Source of the DNA: Dipylidium caninum | Lineage: Eukaryota; Platyhelminthes; Cestoda; Cyclophyllidea; Dipylidiidae | Direction of reading: 5' to 3' | Length of the DNA stretch: 64,000 nt | Assembly: GCA_017562135.1 (NCBI GenBank) | Contig: QEYB01001522.1 | Coordinates: 1 to 64,000, forward strand | In this document: positions 24,801 through 37,927 of the stretch, one piece after another | How positions within the stretch are numbered: the stretch's first letter is position 1 | How the letters are laid out: every line of letters starts with the position of its first letter | Position numbers and translations under genes: made by a program | The notes under the pieces: generated by a model | The model's input: the letters and a program-made list of their open reading frames with translations, nothing else | What the model was told of the DNA's origin: nothing | The model's database searches: none

Positions 24801-27800
24801 GTGAGTGGCAGAAGCGTCCTGAAGCAGACGGTGCACGAAGGCGGACTTGAGGTAGATCAGATCGGTGGACAAAGAAATGGCGTGTAACTGGGCGCGCACA
24901 AGAGGCACGCAAAAGCGGGCATGGGAGTTTCGGACACAGGGCCTCGCGCAGTTGGTGATGGCAGCACCAGAAGTGGCGGCGACTTGCCAGAGTCCGGCGC
25001 TCGCCACCGGAAGCAGGCAGTGGATCCAGTAAATATTGCAAGGTGCACAAATTCGACCCGCTTGGGTAGTCCCGAAGAAGCACGACCGCAGCAGATCCAC
25101 CACGTACTTCTAGGGGCACGAGCAACGCTTTCCGTTAATACCTCCTCTAGATGAACCAAGTGACTATAAGGGAAATATGTCTAAAACGGGATTACGAAAC
25201 ACGAATGAAACTGACTCGAGAGTATTCAAATGGTAAAATAAGCCTACATTAATGGTTGTTTCATCGAAGCCCTCCGTTTACAGAGGACTTGGCCTGAAGT
25301 GTTCCATGATGCCGAAACTGACTTGAAAGCGATGAAAGAACCAAGCGCTCACCGTATCTTGGATAAAGGTTCCAACCAATCCTGCAGATGAGGAAACACT
25401 GAGAGCGGAAGCCGAAGCCCCCTCGTCAATGGAATCGCCGATGTCTCTTAATAATGGTCTACAAAACAGTACACTCGTTTATTCACCGAGAACTCAGCCA
25501 CGGAAAAATACTGCTTATAAGGGGACACAAGTGGTTCTCGTTGTGTGAGAAGCCTTGGGCTTTTTTGAAAAGTATCGGCGCCTGGGAATACTTAATGGAG
25601 CGGTAATGATACTTTACGAGCATCAAATCCCCCGGTCAGAAGGCCCAGAAACCCAGTCCGAGCACAAAGACTAAATTGCGCAACACAAGTTTTTATAGAG
25701 TCTACCGACGCCCACATTGGACCTAAAATTCCGGATGAATGGAAAAGGAATTAGTGAAATCTCTTCTGGAGAGGGAAGCACTTGGTTGCGGCGCATCATT
25801 TGAACAATGAGTTGTAGACAAAGGGACTCAGAGTACTTTGGTTGACCAGATTCCTAGAACAAATATACCCAAAGTAGAATTGAGTGGATGGGCGGGGGTA
25901 GGTGTACCAGAGACGTGGTGTGAAGTCGCATCACCTCGACAGATGAAATATGCGTGTGTTTTGGAGTCATAGTTAGTGCAACACACTTGGCTAGTGGCCT
26001 AGCAACGCGTGAGTGCTAGGGTCACAACCGCGACTCTCTCAGCAACACATTACCTCGAATATGCAAAATAAACGTTCAGCCCAAATTTTAATGCACTTAA
26101 CCTCTTCCCGACTATTCTCCAGATGTAACTTCTACACAAGATTAATTTTATGTTGTGGGATAAGTTTGTAGGTTAATGAAAGAACAAAAATAAGCACATA
26201 GTGACTATTTAAATATTTTACTATTACCCGATTAGAATCCGGAAGCCGAAGAATTAAAACAGTAAAATACGCTTTAAGGAGAAGAGGAATATGGCATAAA
26301 TCGTTTAGTCAGTTAACTGAGCCATATTCACATAAGTTTTATCAAGTGCAACTTAAGGGAAAGTAGTTTTCAGCCTGGCTTACAATTGTGACCGCTGGAG
26401 AAGTTCTATATTTGGCCGTGGATTATTCGAGTAGTGACAACTCGATAACCATGTAGAGGGATGATATTGAACCACCGCAGTAGCATTCCAGTGGTTCAAC
26501 GAAAATGCCCCGGACCGATGAAGCCGTCGCAACAGCCGCGACTCTAGGTAGACCAAAGATAACATACTTACAAATGTAGATATTTACGCGAGTGAAAACT
26601 ATTCTTAAAAACGGTGAACTTTCAAGTTGGTATCAAGGAGCTGCATGTCTAAAAATGTCCACTTATCGCGCTTTTGTAATAGACGCTCAGATAATTTCAT
26701 TTGGACATATCCAAAGGTTACTTACTGCCTTATCGGAAATGACAAATGTTGGGGCCTCGATTTAATCACTGGACTAATAAAACGACGGGTTTTAAGGTAC
26801 CGCAGAAACATATGTAAGAAATATTGCGTAAGTGGAGAACTAGGGGGAAAGTTGTCTCGAAAAAAATAACGGTAGACAATGATCGAATTAAATTTTGGCG
26901 TGAAAGAAGAGGTTGGAGGACAGCCAAAATAATTTGACCCCAAAGCCCACATAAATAAAATACGAAGGCGTGGGGAGAGCAAATATCGTAGCTGCTCTGC
27001 CCCCTCCTAGAGAGCATAACAGCATTGTCAGCAACCTTAGCAGCAGCGACGGCGACTGTCGGAAAATGTTATGGGACCGCTAGACAGCTCATAGAACAGA
27101 AGAATCGAGAAGTGAATTACGAGATTTGTGTAGGCAAAGCGTAAGGAGCTCGTCGCCCAGAACGTGAAGTCCCCGACCAGGAACACAGCGGCTTAGAGCG
27201 TCCGTGTAAATGGAACACGAAACAACAATCTTAAATGTGGGCCAAAGGTGACCGTTGGAGCTTAAGGAATGGTTGTCACTAACCGCGTGAGGTGTGAATG
27301 CGCTTGTGATCGACATATTTTTGGGCGATAAGACGGAGAAAGGTTTTCATGTCACCAGTGCAGCAGGCGTAGTCGAGTAGCCAGAGGAGGCCGGTGCTGC
27401 TGTTGCTACTGCTGCCGTCGCCACTCCTCTCAGGAGCCCAGATGATGGAAGACTCCTCGTCGGACTGGGAGAGTGTGACGCTGCTGGTTCGACTGGGTGT
27501 ATCGCCCTTTCTAGATAGCGATAGTCTGGCTGAGCCTGAGTTCTGACACTGTGACAACAACTAGTGTGTGCGACAAAGACGAATGGCATGTAGGTTAGTC
27601 AATTAAACGAATCGTAATTATGCTGCAGTTGTTTTGTGCAAACAAGGAAAACTAAAACTTAACGACACTCCTAATTCGTACAAGATTGTCAACTGAGGAA
27701 TTTTGATTACCATTTAGAGGCGAACCTAAGTGGGAACTCGATAGTTGATTCATCACCAATCTTAGAACTTTAATGCTAATTCCAAAAAAATGTCATGAAA

Positions 27801-30800
27801 ACCAAAGGGTACAGCTCCGAAAAAATCAAATAAGGTGATGGACAAGATGGTTCTACTTATAATCAAATTTCTAAACGCTTGAGAGGGAAAATAAAAAAAT
27901 AAAAGATATGAGCCTAGCTTTAGAAGTATGCAAAATCTTTAAGACTACGCAAAAATAGTAGCAAAAGATTAATTTTTGCCCGTAGTTGAAAAATTAGAAA
28001 GTAATTGAAAATGAATATTTGGGGGAAATACAAAGTTATCTGATGGTTTGTCCAGAAAATCCACGAAGTCAGGATTGGTAGCTTTGATATTCCCACCTTC
28101 GTCCTAAAATGAGAAAGCAACAAAATGTGAAGAAGAGAGGCACCACAGCGGCCAGGCCCACTCCTGTGTTCCATTGATGTTAGTCTATACGACTAAGCAT
28201 GATCGCTTTATTAAACCCACTTCGTGACAGAAAACCCATCAAGGCGCTGAAGGCTTTACACATCAAGAATGTATGAGTACTTCCTAACAAAAATTGGCTC
28301 TGGGCATGCTGGGACTGCTCTCCGCAGTATCGATATACACAAAGGTTGTTCAAGGAAAGAGTCAAAAGCACGCCACTCAAGTGCCCTTGGAGGCTGCGGG
28401 AGTACAGTAGTTCCGCAGCAGCACATAACAGCTTGATTAATGCACCAGTAGAGCAGTATGCAAAAAGGGGGTCTTTTTAGCAACTACCACACTGTTGCAC
28501 TATGTACACGGTGTGGGAAATACCAAGGTAATGGTGCAGTTCGGTTCACTAGAAATTGAACCACTTTATGGTCATGAGCTTGCGAATTATGCATGTGGGT
28601 AGGCTGCAGAAGTCTGCTAGCGAAACAATTTACGAAGTAATATTGCAGAAGCTAATGATCAGTTCGCAGTCTTGAGGGGGACAAAGAAATACGTGCGGGG
28701 AATGGAGTTGTAAAAGTCCGCTTATGTAACTGCGTAATAGAGAATACAACGCGCATTTTATTGGTGCATTCTAGAGCCATCGAATTAAACTGATCTGAAT
28801 TGATGGACTTCAAGAAAAGGCATTCAAGTATTCGGCGGTGATTTTGCGATTCAAATTCAAAGTCTAGATCAACAAAAACAATAGAGGCGATTTACAGTAT
28901 TTGAACGGGAACAGGGGGGGGGGAAGAGGAAGGGAAGTCTAACACCAACAAGGATCAAACGCAAAAGGACATGGGCAAGCGGTTCGTACAAGGCAAAATA
29001 GCGCACACATCAAGGCAACTACTTAAAAGAGGGCTATAATTAAATAAGTGGCACAAAATTCCACATTCCATGATCGTGATTTAATGTTTAAACTTTGCTA
29101 CAAAACAAAAACAAAACAACGACTGTAAATCCTTGGCCGCAATTTCAGGACAATGGATACCTCTAACTTTAAAGCAAAATGCACATACTCTAAAACATAT
29201 AGATAACAGGTAAGAATTAGGGCGAAATTGCACGGGAAAACTACCGCTTGGCACTGACAGTTCCGGTAGAATTGGAGGAGACATTCGTTAGTATAATTGT
29301 AGAGAAGGTCCTCCAAGCTTCCGCCAGACATGCGGCCGCCGGCCTCGGGGGTCTGTAAGCCGGGCGGGTCTACTATCACTACGCGACCCACTCGAGCACG
29401 AAGGTCCATGTCTGAACTCGATGTAGGGTTCATGGCTCTGGAGGGAACGAGAGAGGAATTGGGGTAACCGATGTTAGGTATTGAAGCAAAGGTGGGCGGA
29501 ATTTTAGCAGGTTCTCCCTCTCCTCATGGATAGAAGTAACAGAGCCTAGTGGATTTGAATGAGCGACAAAACCTTTTTTTCTTAAACTCCCTCATTACTT
29601 CGTATCTAGTAAATGCACATTAAACGAAATCGCCAATGGAGCGAATAACCCGTGCGCTGGCTTAATGTCGGCACGCTAGTCATCCGAGTTGGTGGTTGCA
29701 AAACTAGACCAGAGACGGATTATTGTACTATTCCCCTGATTTATAAAGGGAAATAAGGGAAATGATAAAATATCCTTGGCATATTTTTGCAGTAAAAAAT
29801 TCAATCCAATATAAATAAAGAAATACGTAGAAGTTTTGGCTTGTGAAAATGGCAATCAGTAGAACATAAGATGATCAACGTGAGGCTCAAAGAAGCTGGC
29901 TAGTGCCTCAAGTTTCTCGTTCAAATACGCGAGTTTATCAAATGATTCAACTGAACAAAAGGTATTTGAGTATTTACTTTTAAATAAACTATCTCGTGGC
30001 CAATACATAAAGAATAGGGGCAATGAAAGTACGGAAGGGCGGCATATCTAAATTGAAATGAACGATCGTCCAAAGTAGTAGTAGAAAGTGGAACATACTT
30101 GTTAATAAGATCCCTCAATGCATTTGTAGCAATGGCGTAGAGATTGGCAACAAAGCCACCTAGAAACTCGAGGTTGTTGGGAGTGTGGGCGGTGGAGATA
30201 TCAACGGAAGGAGCAGAGCCGAAGACCTCCGAGGTGAGGCAGTCGACAGAATTGCAGCCGAGTAAACGCGAAGCGCGCTCCGCAGCACTGAGATTTATGA
30301 AACGACGCGCGGGTGAGGAAGTTGATGGCCGGCCGCTCTGTTCTGGTGCGGCCCCCGCGCAGCCTAAGTGGTAGATGGCTGCGAGGAGGCGACACACGCC
30401 TTGCACGAAAGCCTCCTCAAAAGCCTCACCTAGAACCCGAGCAGCCTCGCGTACCGCCTTCCAACGTGACTTGGCCAATGCTTGATCCTCTAACTGTACA
30501 GCAAGAAAGACACCCACATCTTATGGTGCCGGATACTGCGGACTCGTTTAGAACAAATTTTAACAAATTAAAAATTAGGTAGCGCAAATAACAGACAAAG
30601 GCTTCAGCTCTGCAACTAAAGGGGAGAGATCAACTCCATTTAAGCTCACTATTTCGGCTAGAAATAAAGATGGGTGGACGCCGAAGGGCTAATAGGCGAC
30701 AAGAATTAAATAATTTTGCGCAGGCTGACAAAAACTTAGGTGGTGGTGTGCTAATTCAAACACTTTCTCGAAACGGGGGGAAACCTTACTATTTGCTGAA

Positions 30801-33800
30801 ATTACACACGATTCACGTTATAGAATCGCCATTTATTCAAATGAGTGTCCATAACTGACAGACATGTTAAAACAAAGACCCAACTATCAGCAATGAAAGG
30901 TTGTAGGTCTATCGTCTATCTGAAAGCTTATTTACAGAAAATGGCATTCACGATCACAATCCAAGCGATGGTGGAATAATCCACGCCTCGGAAAAGTGGT
31001 GTGGCATCATACAACAGGAGGGTGATAAGTGGAAGAGGCATATGGCCCGCTTATGGAATGCCAGATCAAATAGATTTAATACAATGACGGGAGGAGAGCT
31101 GGTGGGCCAAATCCTTTGGGAGTGGAACTCTGCATGAAAGACGCAACCACGTTACGTGGCTTGTTTTCTTGCACTGCCAAAGACGGGACGAAAACGATCA
31201 GAAGGGCTCGGTTCGACGCGTTTCGGTGGGTGCGCGGGCGCGTACTGGGGAGGGCACGGAATGTTCCTCTCCCTTCAAAGGAGTGATTCACACGCATCAC
31301 GCGCGCAGTTGCGAACCGGCACTGACACGCAAAGCTCTACGAAAGGGGCAGCAGTTTGAGTACTAAGCGCGCGGCTGAACTATCTACTTCCGATTTGTTG
31401 TCTAAAGTTCAAATATGCCCAAAGCGACGCATTTTTCAAGCTCCTCTGGAATAGTACAAGATAGATAATTGCGCAGGAAGCAGTTGGTTTGCGTTACTTG
31501 GAGGAAACTTCTGTGGAAATCATAAATGCATTTGAGAACGAGTTTTAAGAGGATGCATACGTTTAGAGTGGGGATTACTTCTATCACTAACGTTGATATG
31601 AAAAAGCAAATTTGCCCATTTCAACAGGTAACCAATTTCGCTACTCTCAAATTTCTTGAAAGGTTCCTTACTGTAATACGAACTCAGAAAACATCGGAAC
31701 ACACAATTTGTATGTAAATTTCCACATCATCCAATACTTATGAAGAGTTAGAAACTCAGATATTCGTGTTTTTGCTAACTTATCCCCAAATAGTGGAAAG
31801 GTTATAGAAGGTATTTAGTCTAAGTATGGGAGAAACCGGCAAAGTTACAGATAATGCAATGTTATAGAAAGGAAAACGATAGATGTTTACTTACCCTTTG
31901 CAGTGGGGTCATGAAGAGATTGGGAGAAGTGAGGTCCTCTAACATATATTCTGTCCTAGAGCAATTAAGATTGTAAGAAAGGTGAAACTCTTACGCAGGG
32001 TGGAATCTAACTCGCTTTTCATAATCGACGGCTTTTATGGTATTCGAGATAGCTTCACCCAAATGATAGATCCTCCCCTACATGGAGGATTGTTCCACCT
32101 CCCTTTTTATTGCAAGAATGAAGAATGGTCGGGACATTTGCGCCCCCTCTTGAACAGACCAAATAAATTTAATCACTGATATACCGCGTTTAGTCAAGTA
32201 AATACAAAAATGAAGACATGTGAATTTCATATACACAATGGATGGACAGATGATAAAGTTTAAGGAATGAGGAAGACGGATTCATTCTTTGTCTTGTGAC
32301 TCACCGCACATCGGTTTCTAATCCAGCCAAGAAGTAGTAAAATATGTGGAATGTGGGTTCGCCCTGTGGACGGCGCGTAACACGAAACTTGTCCAAGAGG
32401 AGAATATCAACAAAAAGATTCGAAGGATAAAGCTGTATTTCGGAAGAGTCCCGAGATTCTGATACAAACTCCAGTGTAAAGAGCCGTAAACAACGACTGG
32501 CGTTCGAGTTTAGAAGCGTTCTTGAACACGTGAAGGCATCCAAGAGGCACATTATTGCACGCACCTTCCGAGCTTCCAAAAATAAAATTTTAATTCAATT
32601 CAGGATTTGCCAGAACTAACACGCTGCCTCTCATCCAAATAGCAACGCGTAAGCGCACACAAAGAGAAATAAGTTTGGTTGGCTTAGGATAAACGAAGAG
32701 GGGATTTAAATGCTCCTGGCAATGCATGTGGAAGCACTTATCTCACGTCACATAAGGCCTCCTATGACGCAGTAAACGGACTGGAATCAGGCAATAAACC
32801 ATCTAACCACGAGGTTCTGAAGCGATTTAGAAAAAGCACAATGTACACGGAAAAATAGTTAACATTTTGTTCAAAGGACAAATCATGTTGAGCAAAATTT
32901 TTTAAGACCTATTCATATGTTTATGAAGAAAGGGATTAAAGGTGAAATCACCCTAACGCTACTGCCGAAGCCCGTTGTAGTGTACTCGAAGTTAGTGGGG
33001 GAGAGCATGCCTCGAAGTTATGAAAAAATATTCAAACTCTTGTCAGAAAATACTTACTCCCCTGTCGATAGAGTACATTCGTAAGATTTCAAACATTTGG
33101 ACTTGGAATAAAAAGAACGTCGGGAATATTTTAGGAAATAATGTAATCTTCTCAATCTGCTCAACTTTTCCACCTATGTTCATTAGAGGCTTTCTAACCA
33201 CAGGAAAAATATTTCGACTTGATACTGCTTACAATGTAAGTATGGGGTCATACATAAAGAAAAGCATGTTTTTGCTAAACAAGCCAGAATCCTCTATATA
33301 CCGTAGGTAAGGGAATAAAAGCCGACTTTTTAGATGAAAGAATAAATCGAGTCAATTACACCAATCCGAATCAGCTGCGAGGCAACGTTTGAAAAGGTCA
33401 TAGAATGCGTTCACCCACGATAAAATGGGAATTAAGGGAGGCGCACCAGTCAGGGCTGAATTTGAAGGGGAATGGAAGAGGAAGTACTCGATGAGGTGCT
33501 CCGTGTTGACAGACTTGCCCGATCCCGACCGTCCAAGTAGACAGACTGCCTGAGTAGGCACCTGGACGGTGGTCGCTACTGATGATGTGGTCGAGACAAG
33601 ACTCCGCCTGTTGAAAGAAGGGTCGCCGTCGTCGGACGGAGAGATGCCTCCAACAACCGCGACTGGGCTTCTTGCCAAAAGCGCGTTCTCCATTCGATAC
33701 AAAATAGTTTGAGGCACCGAGAAGATGTGTGGTGGCATGTCAAGACGATGACGACATTTGAGGAACAAGTGTTTTACCTTTAATGATAAATAGGGACGAG

Positions 33801-36789
33801 TTCATATTATAATTGGTGACCAATTCGAGATATTACACTCCAACGCAATAAAATGACAGTCGTTTACTGAACCTCATTTTTAGTGCCTATGCCTCATTAT
33901 TCCAACGATTTGAAATGATTATTTTGTCTGCATATGATGATATTCTCTGACTAATTCCACCCTCAATATAAACCTGTTCGTTTTTTTTCAGCATTCAAAC
34001 TGGTAAACATTCAGATTGCTGGGAAGTTTTCGAGAATGTAAGGAAAATTGGCGCGTCTACAAATAAAATATGTATTCTTTAAGTAAATATCGACACCACA
34101 GATTAGCTTGCTAAACTCAAAAATGATGAATAGGAGACCTTGATTCCATAGGCGTCCATTTCGTAAGAGAATTCAACTCGAAAAAAAACCGTAGACCGTT
34201 GCATGCTCATCTAAGACGGAGGTCATCAATAAAATTAAGGTGAAATAAAAGAAATCACTGAAAAATAATTGATACAAGTAGTGAGAAAAATCAAATAGGG
34301 GTTAGAGCGTTGGAAGTGATTTGAAGCAGAGAAGGGAGTCATTAAAATATAAGATGTTGGAAAATATGGAATGAGGGCAGAATGACTCACAGCGTCGTTG
34401 TATATGTCCAGGCTACGCATGGGGTTAAAGGAGAGCAGAGCAAAGTCGCCCGCGTAAGTGTAAGGAAGGGCGTTGAGGATCCGGGCGTGTAAATTAAAAA
34501 CTACAGCCACTTCATTTAGATGTCGCAGCAGCATCAAATCTTCCATGCCATCTAACTCTCTGTTGTTCGCCTAGAAATGATTTCAAATGTACACTTGAGA
34601 AAACTCTACCTTCCAGACAAAAAATCTGTCCTTTAATCTCATAGCTTGAGTCAGGAGAAAACATTAACAAATCTCAAAGTAAAGTATATACAACAGTTAT
34701 CTCCGAGTTATGGTGGTGTTAAAATGCGGACAAAAGGCAACTGGATTATTGGACAAAGTGATTTAAAACAATCAAAAGATTATTTGAGATATTATGGTTT
34801 GGATAGCAGTTGTAGAATACACGAAAAAATGGCATGTTTGCAAGTATCAATAATGTATTTGTCGCGGCAATCTGTTCAAAATGTTTATTTCACGGATATC
34901 TGCCGTGCTTTTGGTAATAATAATGTTTGCATTGTTTTTTTAACCATAAAATTCCAGTTTATTCGGTAGTACATAATGTTCGTTAGTTCAAGGAAGGATG
35001 TTAACGACAATTTCAAAACCATTTCTCGATCTCAGTGCCACGTAGAGGTATCACATATCGGAAAATTCAGATAAGGGGAGTTAACACTGACGAGCGTAGA
35101 ACCTGCACCTATATGTTCATGTTCTAATTCACGGAAAAAAAGTAGTTTTGCTTCCACCAATAGGACTATTCTCAGCCGAGGAATATGTAACAGAAATAAG
35201 TATGGGAGTAACAAGCGCCTTATAGTAATACTCTTGACAGAAAATAAGAATTATTTATACAATTAAGGGGGGTTTGAGCGGAACGACAGTTGATGAATTA
35301 CGAGAGCAAATTAAAGTGAAGCCGATTCATTGCAAGTCAATAATTCAAAGAAGCAAAAACGAAATGAAACATTCTACTTGAGATCTAATAACAGTTGGCC
35401 AACAGTGTTACCAACATCGTGAAGAATGTAGCAATATGCCTCATAGGAGTGACAAATATCCTACCAGGAATAAATTGGGCTCTAAAGTGAATTTAACTAT
35501 CACCTTAATAGTAATTAAGGACAGTATTGAAGGCGAAAACATTTCATCGTGTTGATTGGCACCTTTCTAGGTGTTGGAGACCTCATCGCATAAGTACAAA
35601 AAAAGAAGGATAGAGTAGGTTGATCGGCAAGACAATTAAAGTTCCAAGAGGAATGTAGATGGGTAAATAAGATGTATTTATCACATATGTAGATCAACCC
35701 TGTAAATTTAATATATATAAACATACTTCTACTCAAATAAAAAAACTAGGTGAGAGTAAATGATAAAGTGAATTCTTGAAACATGTGCAAATGAAAGGAA
35801 TCAAGATTGTGATATTAAAAAAAATCACATCAGTACACAGAAACACGCGGTCAACTGATACGTAACAGACTTGCCATCTTTCCCTTGGTCTCCAACAAAA
35901 AAAAATTAACAAAGTAACCCTCATGGTACTCAACTGGGTGGATTGTGGCAATATAGGTTATCGCTAAAGTGGTACAGGAGAAAAAATTTTAAATTAATTC
36001 TTTAAACTTGCAGTCTTCAAATTACAGCCAAAAACTGGATCCAAGCATAACTTTGCAACAATGGTCCGCAAAATGTATACTATCTCCTTTTCATAAATTT
36101 TACACAGTTGATGGCCAACTTACTCGGCTGATGCTATCCAAAGACACGGTAAGAAATAGGTTGTTAGGATGCAACTTGACATGATAACCATCTTCAGGAA
36201 GGACATCAGCAACAGTCCCCATTGAATAACCGTCTCGATGTGAGACTAAAACGAGGTCTCCCACAAAGCACAATCCTTTGGGATCAGATGTGATGTCACG
36301 AAGGAGGTGTATGTATAGCTGACAGCAAAATTTTTTTCTTTATAACTCACAGCACACATATCGAAATGAAAAGTAAAAGAGGCATAAAATGGATAGAACA
36401 GGACTCACCTCCGTTATTAAACCACTAACCCCACTTAAACTCCCATTAGACTTGATCCACTCCCGCAGGCAAATACGGTTGGAGTTATGATCTTGTCTAG
36501 CAAATAATTCCTCGTATGAATGATTATGAGAGACACCATAACCTCCAAATCTAGTAATTGTGTTTCCCAAGTACGAGTAATCCACGTGTATTGAGCGAAC
36601 AGACCACTCAATATTGTCTTCGGAGGGTAGTAGCACTAGCTTTAAGTCAGAGGGACCCTCGGAGGAAAGTTTGACATTCACCTCATCAATGCTAAGTTGT
36701 TGAAAGTCGACGTCATTTATCGACAAGACCATATCTCCGGGAAGAACGCCCAAAGAAAAATCATAGGAGTGGAAGCGCAGAACAATTCT
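21890..36789 (-). CDS. MYO18: Unconventional myosin XVIII (PDZ, motor, shortened coiled coil)
   Basis: MYO18 proteins are actin-associated myosins with little or no motor ATPase activity, acting at the Golgi and in contractile assemblies. Exons in order: PDZ (36789-36409, LGVLPGDMVLSIND); SH3-like (36318-36124, LVLVSHRDGYS); 34570-34391 (ALPYTYAGDFALLSFNP); P-loop exon (33777-33362, GRSGSGKS); about 32577-32306 (TFHIFYYFLAGL); about 31955-31897; 30493-30099 (LLAAIYHLGCAGA); switch II exon (29437-29245, VVIVDPPGLQTPE, then LYNYTNE); 28.1 kb; 27.56-27.3 kb (TGLLWLLD); 26.57-26.4 kb; 25.45-25.35 kb; 25.1-24.79 kb (IYWIHCLLPVASAG). Coiled-coil exons at 23391-23277, 22.86-22.61 and 22.45-21.89 kb contain ELEGRLELETSTK. 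Only about 310 residues of coil were found, against 700 or more in vertebrates. An upstream exon at 37.2-37.08 kb is possible. No frame breaks noticed. Confidence 0.9.
24209..24242. repeat. Short AATACTG-type tandem repeat in a myosin intron
   Basis: Four imperfect copies of an AATACTG(T/C)AA unit sit back to back. The 13-mer AAATACTGTAATA from this array also occurs near 18953-18965 in a DCAF8 intron, so the motif may belong to a dispersed family. Confidence 0.6.
28914..28923. repeat. Ten-G homopolymer in a myosin intron
   Basis: Ten consecutive G on the plus strand, within an intron of the minus-strand myosin gene. Confidence 0.75.
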
Positions 36790-37927
36790 CTAAAGGTGAA
36801 AACAACAATTTGATTCATTGAAATAGAGAACCCATCAAGGTTTAAAGAGGCGCTAATAAGATGAAAGTAGTGGCATTAAATATATTGGCAGCAAGAATAG
36901 GAAATAGAAGAGACTTTTTAAGAAATTAGAACATAAGAAGGAAATATACGTACTAGCAAAAGAATACGGCCTCGACAGCAATAAACGGGCAGAACAAGTA
37001 ACAAATCAATTCAATTACGCATATCCATGCGCCAATACGGAAGTCAAACAGTCAAGAATAAAGTAGGACAAAAATGCTATTCTTACACTAAGAGGATCAA
37101 CGGCAAAGTAAAAGCTGAGTTTGTTCCGGGCATCGTTCTTATTTAAAAATATTATCGAAGAGCTTCCATGTTTAAGGGTAAATTCAGGACAGGGCAAGAG
37201 ATATTTAGGGTTGCGAGAGCGCGGCGACGGGCAATCAGGCCGAGAATGGTTACTTGAGCTGAATGGATTCCCTATTTTTTGTTATTTTATATGCCGTGCG
37301 TACCAAAGATTTGTTCATGCACGCGTTGAATTGCCTCTTTGCTAATATGCGTTCCCAGAGCGGGCTCGCTGCTAAAATTTGCACCAGGATACGGCATACT
37401 ACCGGGTACATCACATGTCCCCTAACGTAAAGGCGGAGTGGAAGGGTTAGTTTGGTCCTTCGTGTAACCTTGAAATGTAGAGGTCAATTCGAACACTTTA
37501 AAGACATTTAAAGGTAGAAATCAATATCCCACTAAATCTTAAAAATATTTAAACTATGCATTGAAATTGTTAGGTCAATGTGAAAGCGTGTGCTACGTTG
37601 GTGTAAAAGTGTACAATTATGAAAATAAGAGCAGGCAAACTATTGTGCAGTGACAAAAAATTTTTATTAAGATATATGCAAAGTTTAGTCGCATTGCACT
37701 TTATGTAAAGAGCAGCATTTAGCTTTTGATGCAGGCCTTGTTGTTCGGTAAACATTTCCCATTACCGATGAAAAAGATTATAGAATACTTTAGAATTGTG
37801 CAAATTGCATTTTGTTTGAAGTTATTAATTCATTAAATGTCAATCTTGTTAGAATGACCGATTTACCATCTTCGCCCTTATTGGTCAGGACCTCGTGTTG
37901 CCCACGATTGACGCAATTCTATTGCCG
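36790..37927. promoter_or_regulatory. Divergent intergenic region between myosin XVIII and RTF2
   Basis: The first recognised myosin exon (minus) and the RTF2 start codon (plus) lie 1.1 kb apart and point away from each other. Promoters for both must be here unless further upstream exons exist. One minus-strand stretch at 37197-37086 ends before GTAAGA and could be an extra N-terminal myosin exon; if so, the promoter space shrinks to about 0.7 kb. No TATA-like or initiator motif was assigned. Confidence 0.5.

Noticed and set aside
24788..25160. Apparent frameshift in the MYO18 exon (frames reading HLVHLEEVL and LLRSCFFGT)
   Set aside because: An acceptor (CCCTAG) just before AAGTACGTGGTGG gives a clean exon start in the correct frame, so no frameshift is needed.
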